Shown here piece by piece: positions 37,591-46,953 of a stretch of 58,042 bases of DNA; position 1 is the first letter of the stretch, and the number at the start of each line of letters is the position of its first letter. This stretch comes from a virus: IMG/VR virus record IMGVR_UViG_3300026078_000034, positions 1 through 58,042 of that record; one strand, given 5' to 3'. The notes beneath the pieces are model-generated. The model did not search any database. It saw nothing but the letters and a program-made list of their open reading frames with translations, and was not told the DNA's origin. The translations under genes and the position numbers were made by a program.

Positions 37591-38798
37591 TGGGGGACGT
37601 AGCAAGCCCTAACGCGCTCTATCCAGCGGCTCCAGCGCAGCCTCAGAGCGCCACAAATCTGCTTGCCAATCCGGCGCAGGCAGTTGGTATCCTTAGCGGT
37701 CTGCAGGACTATCGTCTCAAGCAACAGCAATTCAACGCACTATCGCAACAGCCGGATGCTGCTTTACAAGGCCAGCAGCTCTCAAACCAAGGTCAGACGA
37801 TTTCGAATGCAACGGCAGAGATGGCACAACAGGAAGCCGCGTCCAAGGCTGTGTCCCGCATTATGGGCGGTTATCTCGCTGGCATTCCTAATCCCGGACC
37901 CGATGACGTAAGAAGCGCCGCCGCGTTTGCGGCTCGGTCGCTGCCAAATGTTGCAATCAAGTATCCGGACATCATTTCGGCGGCATCGGAGACGGGCCGT
38001 AAAAATCCTGGTCTATTGATTAACTCGAATCTATCGCCCGGCGAACAGTCCGGAGAAGTCACAGGTACACCAACTCCTGGTGGTGCCCCGACTGTCCTTA
38101 AGGTACCGGCGTCGAACATGGGCTTGGGGCGGCCGACTGGCCTCTCACCCGCCGCAGCGGCTACCAACCTCGGTTCCGGCGAGGCATATAAATCAGCCAG
38201 TGAAACGGCTGGGAATTACGGAGCGCGCGTCAACCCGCTTCGTCAGGCCATCCCGATTCTAGAGAATATGAAAGAGACGGATATCGGCCCGATCTCCGAC
38301 AAGTGGAACGATATCAAGTCAACCGCTGTCAATCTCGGTGCCGGTACGCTCTTGGGTATTGACCCGGAGAAGATCAAGAACGTCAACGAGCTTAAGAAAT
38401 ACTTCAATCAATATTCGGTTCAGGCCGGTGCGGCGCTCGGTCCTCACACCAACGATGGATTGGCTGCGGCCGTTACGTCTAACCCGAATATCCATATGGA
38501 TAGGTTGTCGGCACTCGATCTTTCCAAGGTGGCTCTTGGCGTTGAGCGCATGAAACAGGCCGCCGTTCTTGAATTCCAGTCAAGGGTCGAGCAGGGCAAG
38601 GAAGACCCATCCAACTTCAATAATTTCATGGTCAAATGGGGTACGCAGCAGGACCCGCGCGCCTTCGTTTACGATCTGATGAGCAAGGATCAGCAGGAGA
38701 AGATCAAGAAGGGGCTGCCTCAGGCTGAACTTAACAAAATCCGAAATGGGATGAATATCGCTGATCGCCATGGTCTGCTGGGGGATGTTCATCAGTGA
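37587..38798 (+). CDS. Ejection protein, P22 gp20/gp16-position (403 residues)
   Basis: Largely helical and Gln/Ala-rich: 'AVGILSGLQDYRLKQQQFNA' near the start, and a C-terminal domain with 'LKKYFNQYSVQAGAALGPHT' and 'LSALDLSKVALGVERMKQAA'. The composition and position fit the second DNA-injection protein of P22-like phages. Overlaps its neighbours by four bases. Confidence 0.7.
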   Translation: MMGDVASPNALYPAAPAQPQSATNLLANPAQAVGILSGLQDYRLKQQQFNALSQQPDAALQGQQLSNQGQTISNATAEMAQQEAASKAVSRIMGGYLAGIPNPGPDDVRSAAAFAARSLPNVAIKYPDIISAASETGRKNPGLLINSNLSPGEQSGEVTGTPTPGGAPTVLKVPASNMGLGRPTGLSPAAAATNLGSGEAYKSASETAGNYGARVNPLRQAIPILENMKETDIGPISDKWNDIKSTAVNLGAGTLLGIDPEKIKNVNELKKYFNQYSVQAGAALGPHTNDGLAAAVTSNPNIHMDRLSALDLSKVALGVERMKQAAVLEFQSRVEQGKEDPSNFNNFMVKWGTQQDPRAFVYDLMSKDQQEKIKKGLPQAELNKIRNGMNIADRHGLLGDVHQ

Positions 38799-40588
38799 GC
38801 GATGATATTCTGGATCGGTATTCGAGAGGGAATACTCCATCCCCGAACGCCGAAGGATCGTTTACGCCTACCGATATCTTCAACAAATATGATCGGACGG
38901 ATACTGTTCCTATAGCGGCTGCGCCAACGACACCATCCTGGCAGGACGCGGAAGCTCTTGAGCAACTAGCGGCCCAAGGCGTCAATATGACGCCACCAGT
39001 CCCAAAAAAGCCGGGCAGGGGCATCGTGCAGGCTCTTCTGGATTATCCGGGCCATATATTAAACGGGCTTATCAATACGGTCGAGGCTCCCGGAAATGTA
39101 TTGGCATCCAAGGTGCCATCCACGAGCGAGAGCTTGATTCCCGACGCCGTGAATCTTGCCGGCATAACTAAACTCGGCGAGATAGGCGGGACTAGGGCCA
39201 TTGAACCTCTAAAGCCGTCTAACCAGGCAGTTAATAAGCTGGTCGCGACAATTGAGCCCAAGAACATTCCAGATGTCGTCAACCGCCTGAAGTCCGACCC
39301 AACCATGACGCTTGCCGACGTATCGCCGACCGTGCGCCAGTTGGCGCAGGGACTGGCGGCCGATGCGGGTCAGCCAAAGGCCATGAATGCGATTACTCAA
39401 GCGGTGGAAGCACGTAAGGCAAGTAGAGCGTCGGATGTTGAAAGCGCATACACGAAAGCCATGGGGCCATCCCCGGATGTCCCGGCCATGGTTGAGAATC
39501 TGAAGGCAAATGCTCGCAAGATCGGCCAGGAAGAAATCCAGCCAGTATTGGATAATGCGCGCCTTGTAGATACATCTCCCGTCATTAAAGCGATTGATGA
39601 TAAACTGCAGCCCGGCGTAAATCCGCTTTTGAGCAAGGGATCAGAACTCCCCCTCTCTGCGGAGCAGGAGGCGCTTGCTCGTATTAAGTCGCAGCTTCTG
39701 ACGGCCGGCGGCGAACAATTATTTGATGCCAATCGACTACATCGTATTCAGAGCGATGTCGGCAATCAAATCTATCAGCTTTCCAAGAGTCCAGACCCCA
39801 AGGACCGATTGCTAAGTTCTCAGCTTCGTCCAATGAACGAAAAACTTATTGATCAGATTGATGAGGCGACTGGCGGCGCGTATAGACCGGCACGGCAAAA
39901 ATATGCGGATGCTAATCGCATTCAGGATGCCTTCGAAAGTGGTTTTGATACGTTGAAAAACCGCTCGGGAATTGAGGGTGCGCTTTCGGACAGCCCTGAA
40001 GCATTCCGGAATTGGATGAAGACGGCGACCCCAGAAGAGGTCGCGGCAAGACGATTGGGCACTCGCGCCGATATTGATCAAAAAATCAACAGCGTGAGAA
40101 ACAGCGCACTCAGGGGTGAGACTGTCACCCAAATTCCTTTTAACCAGGAAAAGCTGAAAATGCTTTTCGGTGAGAGCGAGGCCAATCGCCTCATCACCGC
40201 AATGCAGAATTCCAGTGATAAGGCTCTTACCAATGCTGCACTAACGGGCGGCTCTCATACCGCTCGTATTGAGGGGGGCAAGGCGGCACTCGCCATACCC
40301 CCAGTCGGAGGCGGCAATCCTCTGCAGTGGTTTGCCCCTGTGGCTGGCGAAATGTTGGGAAGCAGCTATGGCGTACCTGGTGTCGGTGCCGTTCTCACTG
40401 CAGCGAAGGGGCTTCACGTCGGAGCCCAAATGCTCAACAAGCAAAATGCTCTGGCTCGTAATGCTGAATTCGCAAGAGCATCGATGGCTACAGGTTTCGA
40501 TCGCTCACAATTAATCAATAAGCTTATGGGGCACCCTAAAGTGGTTCGCGAGCTTAAGAAAAGCTCGAACGCGCTTACTTCGCCTTAA
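38795..40588 (+). CDS. Ejection protein (597 residues), terminal gene of the injection block
   Basis: GTG start overlapping the previous stop. Mostly long helices; the middle has 'LQPGVNPLLSKGSELPLSAE' and 'HRIQSDVGNQIYQLSKSPDP', and a hydrophobic Gly/Ala-rich segment near the C-terminus ('GGNPLQWFAPVAGEMLGSSY', 'GVPGVGAVLTAAKGLHVGAQ') could insert in membrane. This size and design match P22 gp16, needed for DNA passage across the envelope. No transglycosylase motif seen. Confidence 0.75.
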   Translation: MSDDILDRYSRGNTPSPNAEGSFTPTDIFNKYDRTDTVPIAAAPTTPSWQDAEALEQLAAQGVNMTPPVPKKPGRGIVQALLDYPGHILNGLINTVEAPGNVLASKVPSTSESLIPDAVNLAGITKLGEIGGTRAIEPLKPSNQAVNKLVATIEPKNIPDVVNRLKSDPTMTLADVSPTVRQLAQGLAADAGQPKAMNAITQAVEARKASRASDVESAYTKAMGPSPDVPAMVENLKANARKIGQEEIQPVLDNARLVDTSPVIKAIDDKLQPGVNPLLSKGSELPLSAEQEALARIKSQLLTAGGEQLFDANRLHRIQSDVGNQIYQLSKSPDPKDRLLSSQLRPMNEKLIDQIDEATGGAYRPARQKYADANRIQDAFESGFDTLKNRSGIEGALSDSPEAFRNWMKTATPEEVAARRLGTRADIDQKINSVRNSALRGETVTQIPFNQEKLKMLFGESEANRLITAMQNSSDKALTNAALTGGSHTARIEGGKAALAIPPVGGGNPLQWFAPVAGEMLGSSYGVPGVGAVLTAAKGLHVGAQMLNKQNALARNAEFARASMATGFDRSQLINKLMGHPKVVRELKKSSNALTSP

Positions 40589-40753
40589 GTCCAGCCATCT
40601 CCTGATAAACGAAAACCACGCGATTGTGGGGATCAGTAGTAGGGGAGCGCGGCTGACCTCTTTGACGCCGACTGCGCCAAATATCACTAAAAGCATGCCG
40701 CCCCAGACGGCGAGTATGCAAGCCCAGCCCAGCAGGGCTGTTACTAGCTCCAC
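40511..40753 (-). CDS. Possible leftward membrane protein (uncertain)
   Basis: The 174-bp gap after the ejection genes has an open frame on the - strand with a membrane-like start (MELVTALLGWACILAVWGGM) and a basic tail. It would overlap the end of the ejection gene by 78 bases and run against every neighbour. Composition is plausible for a small membrane protein, but there is no other support. Confidence 0.3.
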   Translation of the reverse strand: MELVTALLGWACILAVWGGMLLVIFGAVGVKEVSRAPLLLIPTIAWFSFIRRWLDLRRSKRVRAFLKLANHFRVPHKLID

Positions 40754-40765
40754 AGGTCACCTTTG

Positions 40766-42634
40766 ATGAAATTAAAAACCGCCATCGCCGCGATCTTTGC
40801 GGCTGCCTTGTCATGCTCGCAAGCCTTCGGGCAGGCCACGATTCTACCTCCGGGTGAAACGTGTTTCCAGAGCACGACTGGTATCAACGGTATGGTTGGA
40901 GTGCTGGGCACCATTACGGGCGGCTCGCTCTATACCAATGGCAGCTACGGCGGCGTGGCTCTGACGGGTGGATCTGGGACCGGCGCAACCGCCAATATAA
41001 CGGTTTCCGGTGGCGTTGTCACAGGGGTAGCAGTCCTCAATCCGGGCATAAATTACGTCGTGGGAGACGTTTTAAGCGCCTCTGCGGCCACTATTGGTGG
41101 TACTGGAAGCGGTTTTTCGGTCCCGATCAATTCGATCTCGATCAATTCTTCGCTGGCTGGTGGAACGGTCGGTTTCTACATCCCGGCAACCCAAACTCCA
41201 AAGCAAACCTGGCAGAATGCCGGAGAGACGGTCCTCAATACCAATCCGGTAAATCTGGACGCGAATGGCTGCGCGATCATTTATGGCGCCGGCATCTACC
41301 GGATGATCGTCAAGGATTCTCTGGGCAATACGGTCTACGATCAGCTAACCGCCTCAACCTCTCCCGCCGGAATCTTCTGGGCCGGCACGGCCGGCGGTAC
41401 TGGCAATGCCATTACAGTTACGGATTCCAGCTTCGCGCTTCAAGACGGCGCGACGATTCAATTCAGGGCATTAGCTGCCAACACTGGGCCGACGACGATT
41501 GCGGTTTCCGGCGGTTCGCCAATCGCCATCGTGAACGATACCTCGACCGGGCCAGCAGCCTTGAGCGGTGGAGAAATCGGCCCCGGCAATACGCCGATGA
41601 TAACCTACGATGCGACGGCGGCTGAATTTCATCTGGTCAATCCAGCCGCGACTTCCGGCACGACCGCTTCATCTTCGTTGCTTCCCCCGCAGGGCTATCT
41701 CAATCTCGTTGGTCAAGCGACTGGCGATGTGATCCAGACCGGCGATGTCAGCGGCACCTCGACTGTCTTTTATTCTCCTTATGTTGGAAATCAAATCCCG
41801 ATCTGGAATGGCTCGATCTTCAAGAGCGTAACCTTCTCGGAATTGACGGCTACGCTAACTGCTGCGGGCAGTGTCGCAAGCACCATTCAGGATGAATGTG
41901 TTTTCTCGAACAACGGCGTTCCTACGCTGGTCACGGGGCCGTCGTGGAGCAATGTTGCGGCGGGGAGTGGAAGTCGTGGCACAGGGGCTGGCAGCGCGCA
42001 ACTTACGCGCCTTCAGGGTATCTGGGTCAACGCAGTTTCGATTGTTGGATATAACGGGCTATCCTCATTCACGGTTCCGGCCAATCAGTGCACCTATGTA
42101 GGATCGATATCTGTTGATGGCACTCCGGGGCAGGTTTCGGCATTACGAAGCTATGGGCAATCTCGCAAATGGGGAGTCTGGAACGCTTACAACAGGCAAC
42201 AGATTTTCATGCAGGCTGGCGATTCTACCGCCTCGTGGACCTATGGCACCAATACGATACGCCCCTCCCATAATGCCACCGGAAATTCGATAGCTACTTT
42301 CGTTGGACTGCCTGAAGAAGCAATCCTAGTTCGGTTCAATCAGTTTGTTCAAGGATCGACCTCCGGAGCCAGCGCATCAACCACATGGATAACTGGCATC
42401 GGATGGAATTCCATCACATCATTTTCTGGCACGGTTACAAATGGAGGCGTTGTCGCAGGTTCTAGCTCTAATGCCATCAACATAGAGCTTACCGGACCCG
42501 CCACATATCTCAATCCGCCAGGCATCGGGATAAATGTCGCTACGTCTCTGGAGACGACACTCACTTCATCCGCAACTCCGACTTATGCCGGCACCGTTGG
42601 CAATATGATCCTGTCGGCGAGTTATCGCGGCTGA
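40766..42634 (+). CDS. Tail-fibre-like protein with a Sec signal peptide
   Basis: 622 residues. The N-terminus MKLKTAIAAIFAAALSCSQA with cleavage near 'AFGQA' is a clear signal peptide. The body is Gly/Thr/Ser-rich beta structure; 'GYLNLVGQATGDVIQTGDVS' followed by 'VFYSPYVGNQIPIWNG' is common in phage tail fibres, and a C-terminal domain follows from about residue 440. It sits in the tailspike position of P22, after the ejection genes. A signal peptide on such a protein is unusual. Confidence 0.75.
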   Translation: MKLKTAIAAIFAAALSCSQAFGQATILPPGETCFQSTTGINGMVGVLGTITGGSLYTNGSYGGVALTGGSGTGATANITVSGGVVTGVAVLNPGINYVVGDVLSASAATIGGTGSGFSVPINSISINSSLAGGTVGFYIPATQTPKQTWQNAGETVLNTNPVNLDANGCAIIYGAGIYRMIVKDSLGNTVYDQLTASTSPAGIFWAGTAGGTGNAITVTDSSFALQDGATIQFRALAANTGPTTIAVSGGSPIAIVNDTSTGPAALSGGEIGPGNTPMITYDATAAEFHLVNPAATSGTTASSSLLPPQGYLNLVGQATGDVIQTGDVSGTSTVFYSPYVGNQIPIWNGSIFKSVTFSELTATLTAAGSVASTIQDECVFSNNGVPTLVTGPSWSNVAAGSGSRGTGAGSAQLTRLQGIWVNAVSIVGYNGLSSFTVPANQCTYVGSISVDGTPGQVSALRSYGQSRKWGVWNAYNRQQIFMQAGDSTASWTYGTNTIRPSHNATGNSIATFVGLPEEAILVRFNQFVQGSTSGASASTTWITGIGWNSITSFSGTVTNGGVVAGSSSNAINIELTGPATYLNPPGIGINVATSLETTLTSSATPTYAGTVGNMILSASYRG

Positions 42635-42652
42635 TCTTCCAAGGAAATATTC

Positions 42653-43306
42653 ATGACGAACATCGCTCAGGCAGCGAGCGCTGCACCTGTGCCGCTAAGG
42701 TCTTCGCAAGCCGCGATCGATTTGATTGTCTGCAGCGAAGTATCGTCAGAAGCGGCTTACACAAAACTCTATCAGCACCCGACTTGGCCCGGAGGCATGT
42801 CCGGTGTGACAATCGGAATAGGGTACGACTGCGGATACTCGACATCAGATCAAATCGATGAAGACTGGGCCGACAAGCTTCCTCTCGAAATGGTCGAGGC
42901 TTTACAGGAAGTCGCGGGCATCCATGGCTCTGCCGCTCAATCTCATGCCCATGAACTGATCGGTAAAGTGACCGTTCCATGGGATGCAGCGATGGCCGTG
43001 TTCGAGGGCCGCGACATGCCGAAATGGGAGGGTATCGTTGCAAGGTCGCTTCCGAACACGGACAAACTAAAGCCGGACAGCTTCGGCGCGCTCGTAAGCC
43101 TTTCCTATAATCGCGGGCCGTCATTTTCAACGCCCGGTGATCGCTATGCTGAAATGCGCGCGATCCATCAGCATATGGCCGGATGCACGTTCAATCTGAT
43201 CCCGAATGACCTCCGTTCGATGGCGCGGCTCTGGCCCAATGCACTCGGGTTGAGAATTAGACGCGACAAGGAGGCCGATCTGTTCGCCAAGGGGTTGGCG
43301 GCATGA
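42653..43306 (+). CDS. Endolysin, pesticin/T4-lysozyme-like muramidase
   Basis: 217 residues. 'AIDLIVCSEVSSEAAYTKLY' supplies the likely catalytic Glu, 'GVTIGIGYDCGYSTSDQIDE' is the conserved TIGIGYD active-site strand, and 'FGALVSLSYNRGPSFS' matches the lysozyme helix after it. This is the arrangement in the pesticin/T4-lysozyme branch. No signal peptide, so a holin is needed; candidates follow. Overlaps the lipase gene by four bases. Confidence 0.8.
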   Translation: MTNIAQAASAAPVPLRSSQAAIDLIVCSEVSSEAAYTKLYQHPTWPGGMSGVTIGIGYDCGYSTSDQIDEDWADKLPLEMVEALQEVAGIHGSAAQSHAHELIGKVTVPWDAAMAVFEGRDMPKWEGIVARSLPNTDKLKPDSFGALVSLSYNRGPSFSTPGDRYAEMRAIHQHMAGCTFNLIPNDLRSMARLWPNALGLRIRRDKEADLFAKGLAA

Positions 43307-43986
43307 TCTCCGATGCTCTCTGCGCCTCGCTCTGTCAGGATATCTATAGTCCAACAGCATTGATCGGTGAATGGGATCACTTCGATCTAGGTGCTGATGA
43401 TGGTGTTTGCTGGGCACTTAAGAAGATAGACGGCTACGATATCGTTGTGTTTCGCGGCTCGATCACGGCGCAGGACTGGTTGCGCGATGTCTATGTACTT
43501 CCATTCGGACAAGTATCGCCGCTGAAAACTCGCATCGGCCACGTCCACGCCGGATTCTTTCTCGGCATGGAGCATATGTGGGGCGAACTGCTGCCGATGC
43601 TGGGCAATCCCGTGATCGTTACGGGTCATTCGCTGGGAGCAGCGAGAGCCGCAATCCTGACCGCGCTAATGGTTACTGATGGGCATCCCCCGCAAGCTCG
43701 CGTGGTATTCGGAGAGCCTAAGCCCGGTCTTATCGATCTGGCCGATCTCATCAAGGACATTCCGGCGCGCTCATACCGCAACGGCGATGCCACGTATCAT
43801 GACGTGGTGACCGATGTCCCCATGACCCTGCCGCCGCAACAGTTTGTCCATCCAACGCCAATCGTTCCGGTTTGTGCAGAGCCAACCGGCGATCTGTTCT
43901 CGCGCCTCGGCGCATTTGCGTATCACCATATACAGCTTTACGTCGCCGCAGTGTCGGCGCTTACCCCGAAGGAGACTGCAGCGTGA
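43303..43986 (+). CDS. Class 3 lipase in the lysis cassette
   Basis: 227 residues with an alpha/beta-hydrolase core: 'YDIVVFRGSITAQDWLRDV' (oxyanion strand), nucleophile elbow GHSLGA (Ser about 110), acid in 'YHDVVTDVP' (Asp about 167), and catalytic His in 'YHHIQLYV' (about 208). This is the lipase-3 family of triacylglycerol and phospholipid hydrolases. It lies directly between the muramidase and the holin-like genes, suggesting attack on membrane lipids at lysis. No signal peptide. Confidence 0.88.
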   Translation: MISDALCASLCQDIYSPTALIGEWDHFDLGADDGVCWALKKIDGYDIVVFRGSITAQDWLRDVYVLPFGQVSPLKTRIGHVHAGFFLGMEHMWGELLPMLGNPVIVTGHSLGAARAAILTALMVTDGHPPQARVVFGEPKPGLIDLADLIKDIPARSYRNGDATYHDVVTDVPMTLPPQQFVHPTPIVPVCAEPTGDLFSRLGAFAYHHIQLYVAAVSALTPKETAA

Positions 43987-44774
43987 AAGGCATCGATCCG
44001 AAATACATCATGTGGCTTGGTTTCATTATTTATTTGGAAAAAGGCATCGGGCAGGGTGCCATTTCACTAACCAATATGATTCCAGCGTCTTGGATTCCGG
44101 TTGTCTTGGCGTGGTGCAATGGGTTGGCTTGGGGTGGAGTTGGTCTGATGACAACTCTGGCGGCGTTCTCTTCTAATGCCACGGGTCCATTTATAAGCCC
44201 CCCATCTTCTTCGGCGAATGTCATTCCCATCAAGACAGATACGATTGTCAAAATCCTCCTGATTGCCTTTCTGCCTCTCGCTTTGCTGGCAAGCGGCGAA
44301 GCGCGCGCTCAAATCAGGCTTAAGCCGCTGCCGGACCCGCTCGCCAAGATAAAGCAGGATTTCCAGACCACGACCGGCGTGAAGGCCACCGGCGACGTTC
44401 CGTTCGATCTGCTGAAGGCTTTGGACAAGGCGTTGCTGCCAGACCTGCAATATGCCCAGAAGCTCGCTCTTGCTACCGGATCGAAAGTCACCGCGCCATG
44501 TTACCAGGCGTGGATCGACATGATCAATACTCAGCAGACCGCGGTGCAAACCAAGAACGCTGACGGCACCACGACCGACATTGTAGCGCCCGATCCGCAT
44601 CTGGTGACCGACTTCGAACGAATGGTCGAACTCCGCAATGCGCTTCAGCCAGACTCGCCGTTCATGACCGCGTGTTCCCCCGTTGCCAACATGGTCAAGA
44701 TGGACGTGACGAACTTCATGGGCATCGTGATCTCGGGCGGCGCCGGACTGGCTACGCTGGTCCCGGGTCTCTGA
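43983..44774 (+). CDS. Holin-like domain fused to a secreted domain
   Basis: 263 residues, GTG start overlapping the lipase stop. Residues about 1-70 ('YIMWLGFIIYLEKGIGQGAI', 'IPVVLAWCNGLAWGGVGLMT') resemble a small phage holin-like membrane protein that normally stands alone. Then 'TIVKILLIAFLPLALLASGE' followed by 'ARAQI' looks like a complete signal peptide with its own cleavage site, and a 150-residue soluble domain with paired cysteines follows. There is no start codon at the join, so it is a true fusion in this sequence. The soluble part would face the periplasm. Confidence 0.65.
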   Translation: MKGIDPKYIMWLGFIIYLEKGIGQGAISLTNMIPASWIPVVLAWCNGLAWGGVGLMTTLAAFSSNATGPFISPPSSSANVIPIKTDTIVKILLIAFLPLALLASGEARAQIRLKPLPDPLAKIKQDFQTTTGVKATGDVPFDLLKALDKALLPDLQYAQKLALATGSKVTAPCYQAWIDMINTQQTAVQTKNADGTTTDIVAPDPHLVTDFERMVELRNALQPDSPFMTACSPVANMVKMDVTNFMGIVISGGAGLATLVPGL

Positions 44775-44779
44775 ATAAC

Positions 44780-44968
44780 ATGAGTCACCCAACGGAAATT
44801 CTAACCAATTCCATTGCAGCTGCTTCGTTGGCAAGCCCGCTATGGCTACCGTCACTTCAGGATGCATCCGAATTCGCAGCTCTGGTTCTGCCGATCCTCG
44901 GCGCGCTCTGGCTGATCCTGCAGATAGCTTTGAAAATTCATGCATTCAGGAAAGGTAAAAATAACTAG
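44780..44968 (+). CDS. Small membrane protein, second holin candidate
   Basis: 62 residues with one clear membrane helix 'AALVLPILGALWLILQIALK' and a basic C-terminus 'HAFRKGKNN', preceded by a hydrophobic N-terminal stretch. Five bases after the fusion gene. Size and charge distribution are those of a class II/III holin or antiholin. Confidence 0.65.
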   Translation: MSHPTEILTNSIAAASLASPLWLPSLQDASEFAALVLPILGALWLILQIALKIHAFRKGKNN

Positions 44969-45000
44969 CCGACCGATTTCAATGAACCCCTAGAGGCATT

Positions 45001-45426
45001 ATGAGCAGGATAAACTGGCCGCTTACCGTGGCCGTTGTCGTCATGGCTTTGCTTATTGCGTTTTTGTATTCGGTTAGTTTTAAAGTGCAAGCTCGCGATC
45101 TCGGCCAGTGGGAAAACCAGGATCATGCCGTAACCGAATGGTATCGAAGCCTGATGCAGCCGGATATTCCAGAGGCCTCATGCTGTGGCGAGGCAGATGC
45201 ATATTTCTGCGATGAAATTCATGTCAGGGACGAAAAGACGTTCTGCACCATCACTGATGACCGACCGGATGAGCCGCGAGGCCGTCCGCATATAGACATT
45301 GGAACGCAGATCGAGATTCCGCCGAATAAACTGAAGTGGGATAGGGCCAATCCAACCGGACATTATATCGTATTCCTAAGTCGGGCTGGGTATGTGTTTT
45401 GCTTTGTGCAGGCTGGGGGCGCCTGA
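45001..45426 (+). CDS. Membrane-anchored periplasmic Cys-rich protein
   Basis: 141 residues. One N-terminal membrane anchor (LTVAVVVMALLIAFLYSVSF) then a soluble domain with 'EASCCGEADAYFCDEIHVRD', a pattern I have seen in alphaproteobacterial proteins of unknown role. AGAGGC precedes the ATG. The position suggests a spanin-like or lysis-associated job, but no spanin signature is present. Confidence 0.65.
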   Translation: MSRINWPLTVAVVVMALLIAFLYSVSFKVQARDLGQWENQDHAVTEWYRSLMQPDIPEASCCGEADAYFCDEIHVRDEKTFCTITDDRPDEPRGRPHIDIGTQIEIPPNKLKWDRANPTGHYIVFLSRAGYVFCFVQAGGA

Positions 45427-45427
45427 A

Positions 45428-46732
45428 ATGGTCTGGTCCCCGCCGCCGACCGACGAACAATGCCGCGAGGCATATGCAGCCACCCAGACATTTCAAACCA
45501 TGTCGGAGGCCGCAAGGTCAATCGGACATACGGTTACTTGCCTGAAATGGCGCATTAAACTCTACCATGAGCGTGGCTTGGATGGACAGGCACCGCAAGC
45601 ATCGGCGCAACCGATCGACTCTATTGAGCGATATCGCCTTGATTCGGAAATAACCCGGCTCAAGGGCATTTGTAGAAACCTTACCGAGCGCTTGACGGCC
45701 GCCGAGGATCACCGCTCTTCAATTCTTGGGCTAGATATTGCGCCGGCAGAACCGATCGCAAAACCAAGGCTCAATACAAAGGGCGCGAAGCACTCAAATC
45801 AAGCCGTTGTCCTGCATCTTTCCGACCTTCATGTTGGCGAAGTCGTCAATCGTGAAGAAGTCATGGGGGTTAACGAATATAATCTTGGGATAGCTGAAAA
45901 GCGAATTGGCCGGCTGTTCGGCGCGGCGTCAGTATTGACCACATCGGCATGGCCGGCCTCCGATGCTGCTCCGGTTAAAATTTGCATTCTGCTTGGCGGC
46001 GATCTGATTTCTGGTCATGGCCTGCACCCAGAACACGCTGAAACAGACGCTGGAACGGCCTATCAGCAAACCAAATGGGCTGCGGAATATATCTCAGCTG
46101 GCGTTCTTCGGTTGCATCTCGATCTTAAGGAGCGCTTTGGCAAAGCCGTTCCAATTGAACTGATATCGGTTGTCGGCAATCACGGGCGAGATACGTTCGG
46201 GAAGCCTCGCACCAAGCTTGTCAGCATCCAGAGTTATGACACCCTGGTATCGGACTTTATCGAGGCGGCACTTAAGCAATACAAGACGATCACGCATTAT
46301 CGGCCCCGAGGGTTCGATGCTTACTTTGATGCGGTTGGCTGGCCGCTTCTCCTGACCCACGGTGATAGGATGGGATCGGGTGGAGGAACGGGATTCATTG
46401 GTCCTGCGGCGACCATTATCAAGGGGCACCGCAAAATACTTGATACAGAACATCGCCAGCGCCGGCCGGTTTACAAGGTTTTCTCGGGTCACTTCCACAC
46501 TTCTTGTGTCACACCGTTCGGTTTTGGAAACGGATCTGGCGTAGGCTACGGAGAATTTGCCAAGAGCTTGCGGGCCGATCCCGAACCCGCGCAACAGAAC
46601 ATGGTCGTGTTCCATGAACGGCTAGGCGTTCTGCGCTGGCATCCCATCGCCATGGGCGATGCGGATGAGGGATCAATCTATCAGCCGACCGCTGGCGTGA
46701 TTCTGCCGAATATGTATGAGGCGCGCGCGTGA
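45428..46732 (+). CDS. Metallophosphoesterase with N-terminal helix-turn-helix-like region
   Basis: 434 residues from the ATG just after the previous stop. The calcineurin-like motifs are all visible in order: 'LHLSDLHVGE' (about 129-138), 'LLGGDLISGH', 'VVGNHGR', 'LLTHGDRMG' and 'KVFSGHFHT'. The first 55 residues ('FQTMSEAARSIGHTVTCLKW') look like a small DNA-binding helix-turn-helix, and a coiled-coil joins it to the enzyme. Could act on nucleic acid or nucleotides; substrate unknown. Confidence 0.85.
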   Translation: MVWSPPPTDEQCREAYAATQTFQTMSEAARSIGHTVTCLKWRIKLYHERGLDGQAPQASAQPIDSIERYRLDSEITRLKGICRNLTERLTAAEDHRSSILGLDIAPAEPIAKPRLNTKGAKHSNQAVVLHLSDLHVGEVVNREEVMGVNEYNLGIAEKRIGRLFGAASVLTTSAWPASDAAPVKICILLGGDLISGHGLHPEHAETDAGTAYQQTKWAAEYISAGVLRLHLDLKERFGKAVPIELISVVGNHGRDTFGKPRTKLVSIQSYDTLVSDFIEAALKQYKTITHYRPRGFDAYFDAVGWPLLLTHGDRMGSGGGTGFIGPAATIIKGHRKILDTEHRQRRPVYKVFSGHFHTSCVTPFGFGNGSGVGYGEFAKSLRADPEPAQQNMVVFHERLGVLRWHPIAMGDADEGSIYQPTAGVILPNMYEARA

Positions 46733-46953
46733 CCAAGGGCTATCAGCAAATCAGCGAAAATGAATGGATTGAACCAAGGCGCAAGGGATACATCGATCAG
46801 TGCTGCCATTGCGGGTTGACCCACATTATTGATTTCGATGTCGTGGATAAAGACAAGAAACCAATCCCCGGCGCGACCATTCAGATGAAGTTAAGAATTG
46901 ACAAGAGGAAAACCGCGGCCTCTCGCCGCAAATTGAAATTCGAGAAAGATTGA
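46729..46953 (+). CDS. 74-residue hypothetical protein with CxxC
   Basis: GTG start overlapping the previous stop. 'QISENEWIEPRRKGYIDQCC' then 'HCGLTHIIDFDVVD' contains a CCHC-like cluster and a basic tail. Common small phage protein; unknown function. Confidence 0.6.
   Translation: MTKGYQQISENEWIEPRRKGYIDQCCHCGLTHIIDFDVVDKDKKPIPGATIQMKLRIDKRKTAASRRKLKFEKD

Noticed and set aside
44067-44945. Long - strand frame opposite the holin-fusion gene
   Set aside because: No domain, no start signal, and antisense to genes with clear membrane segments.
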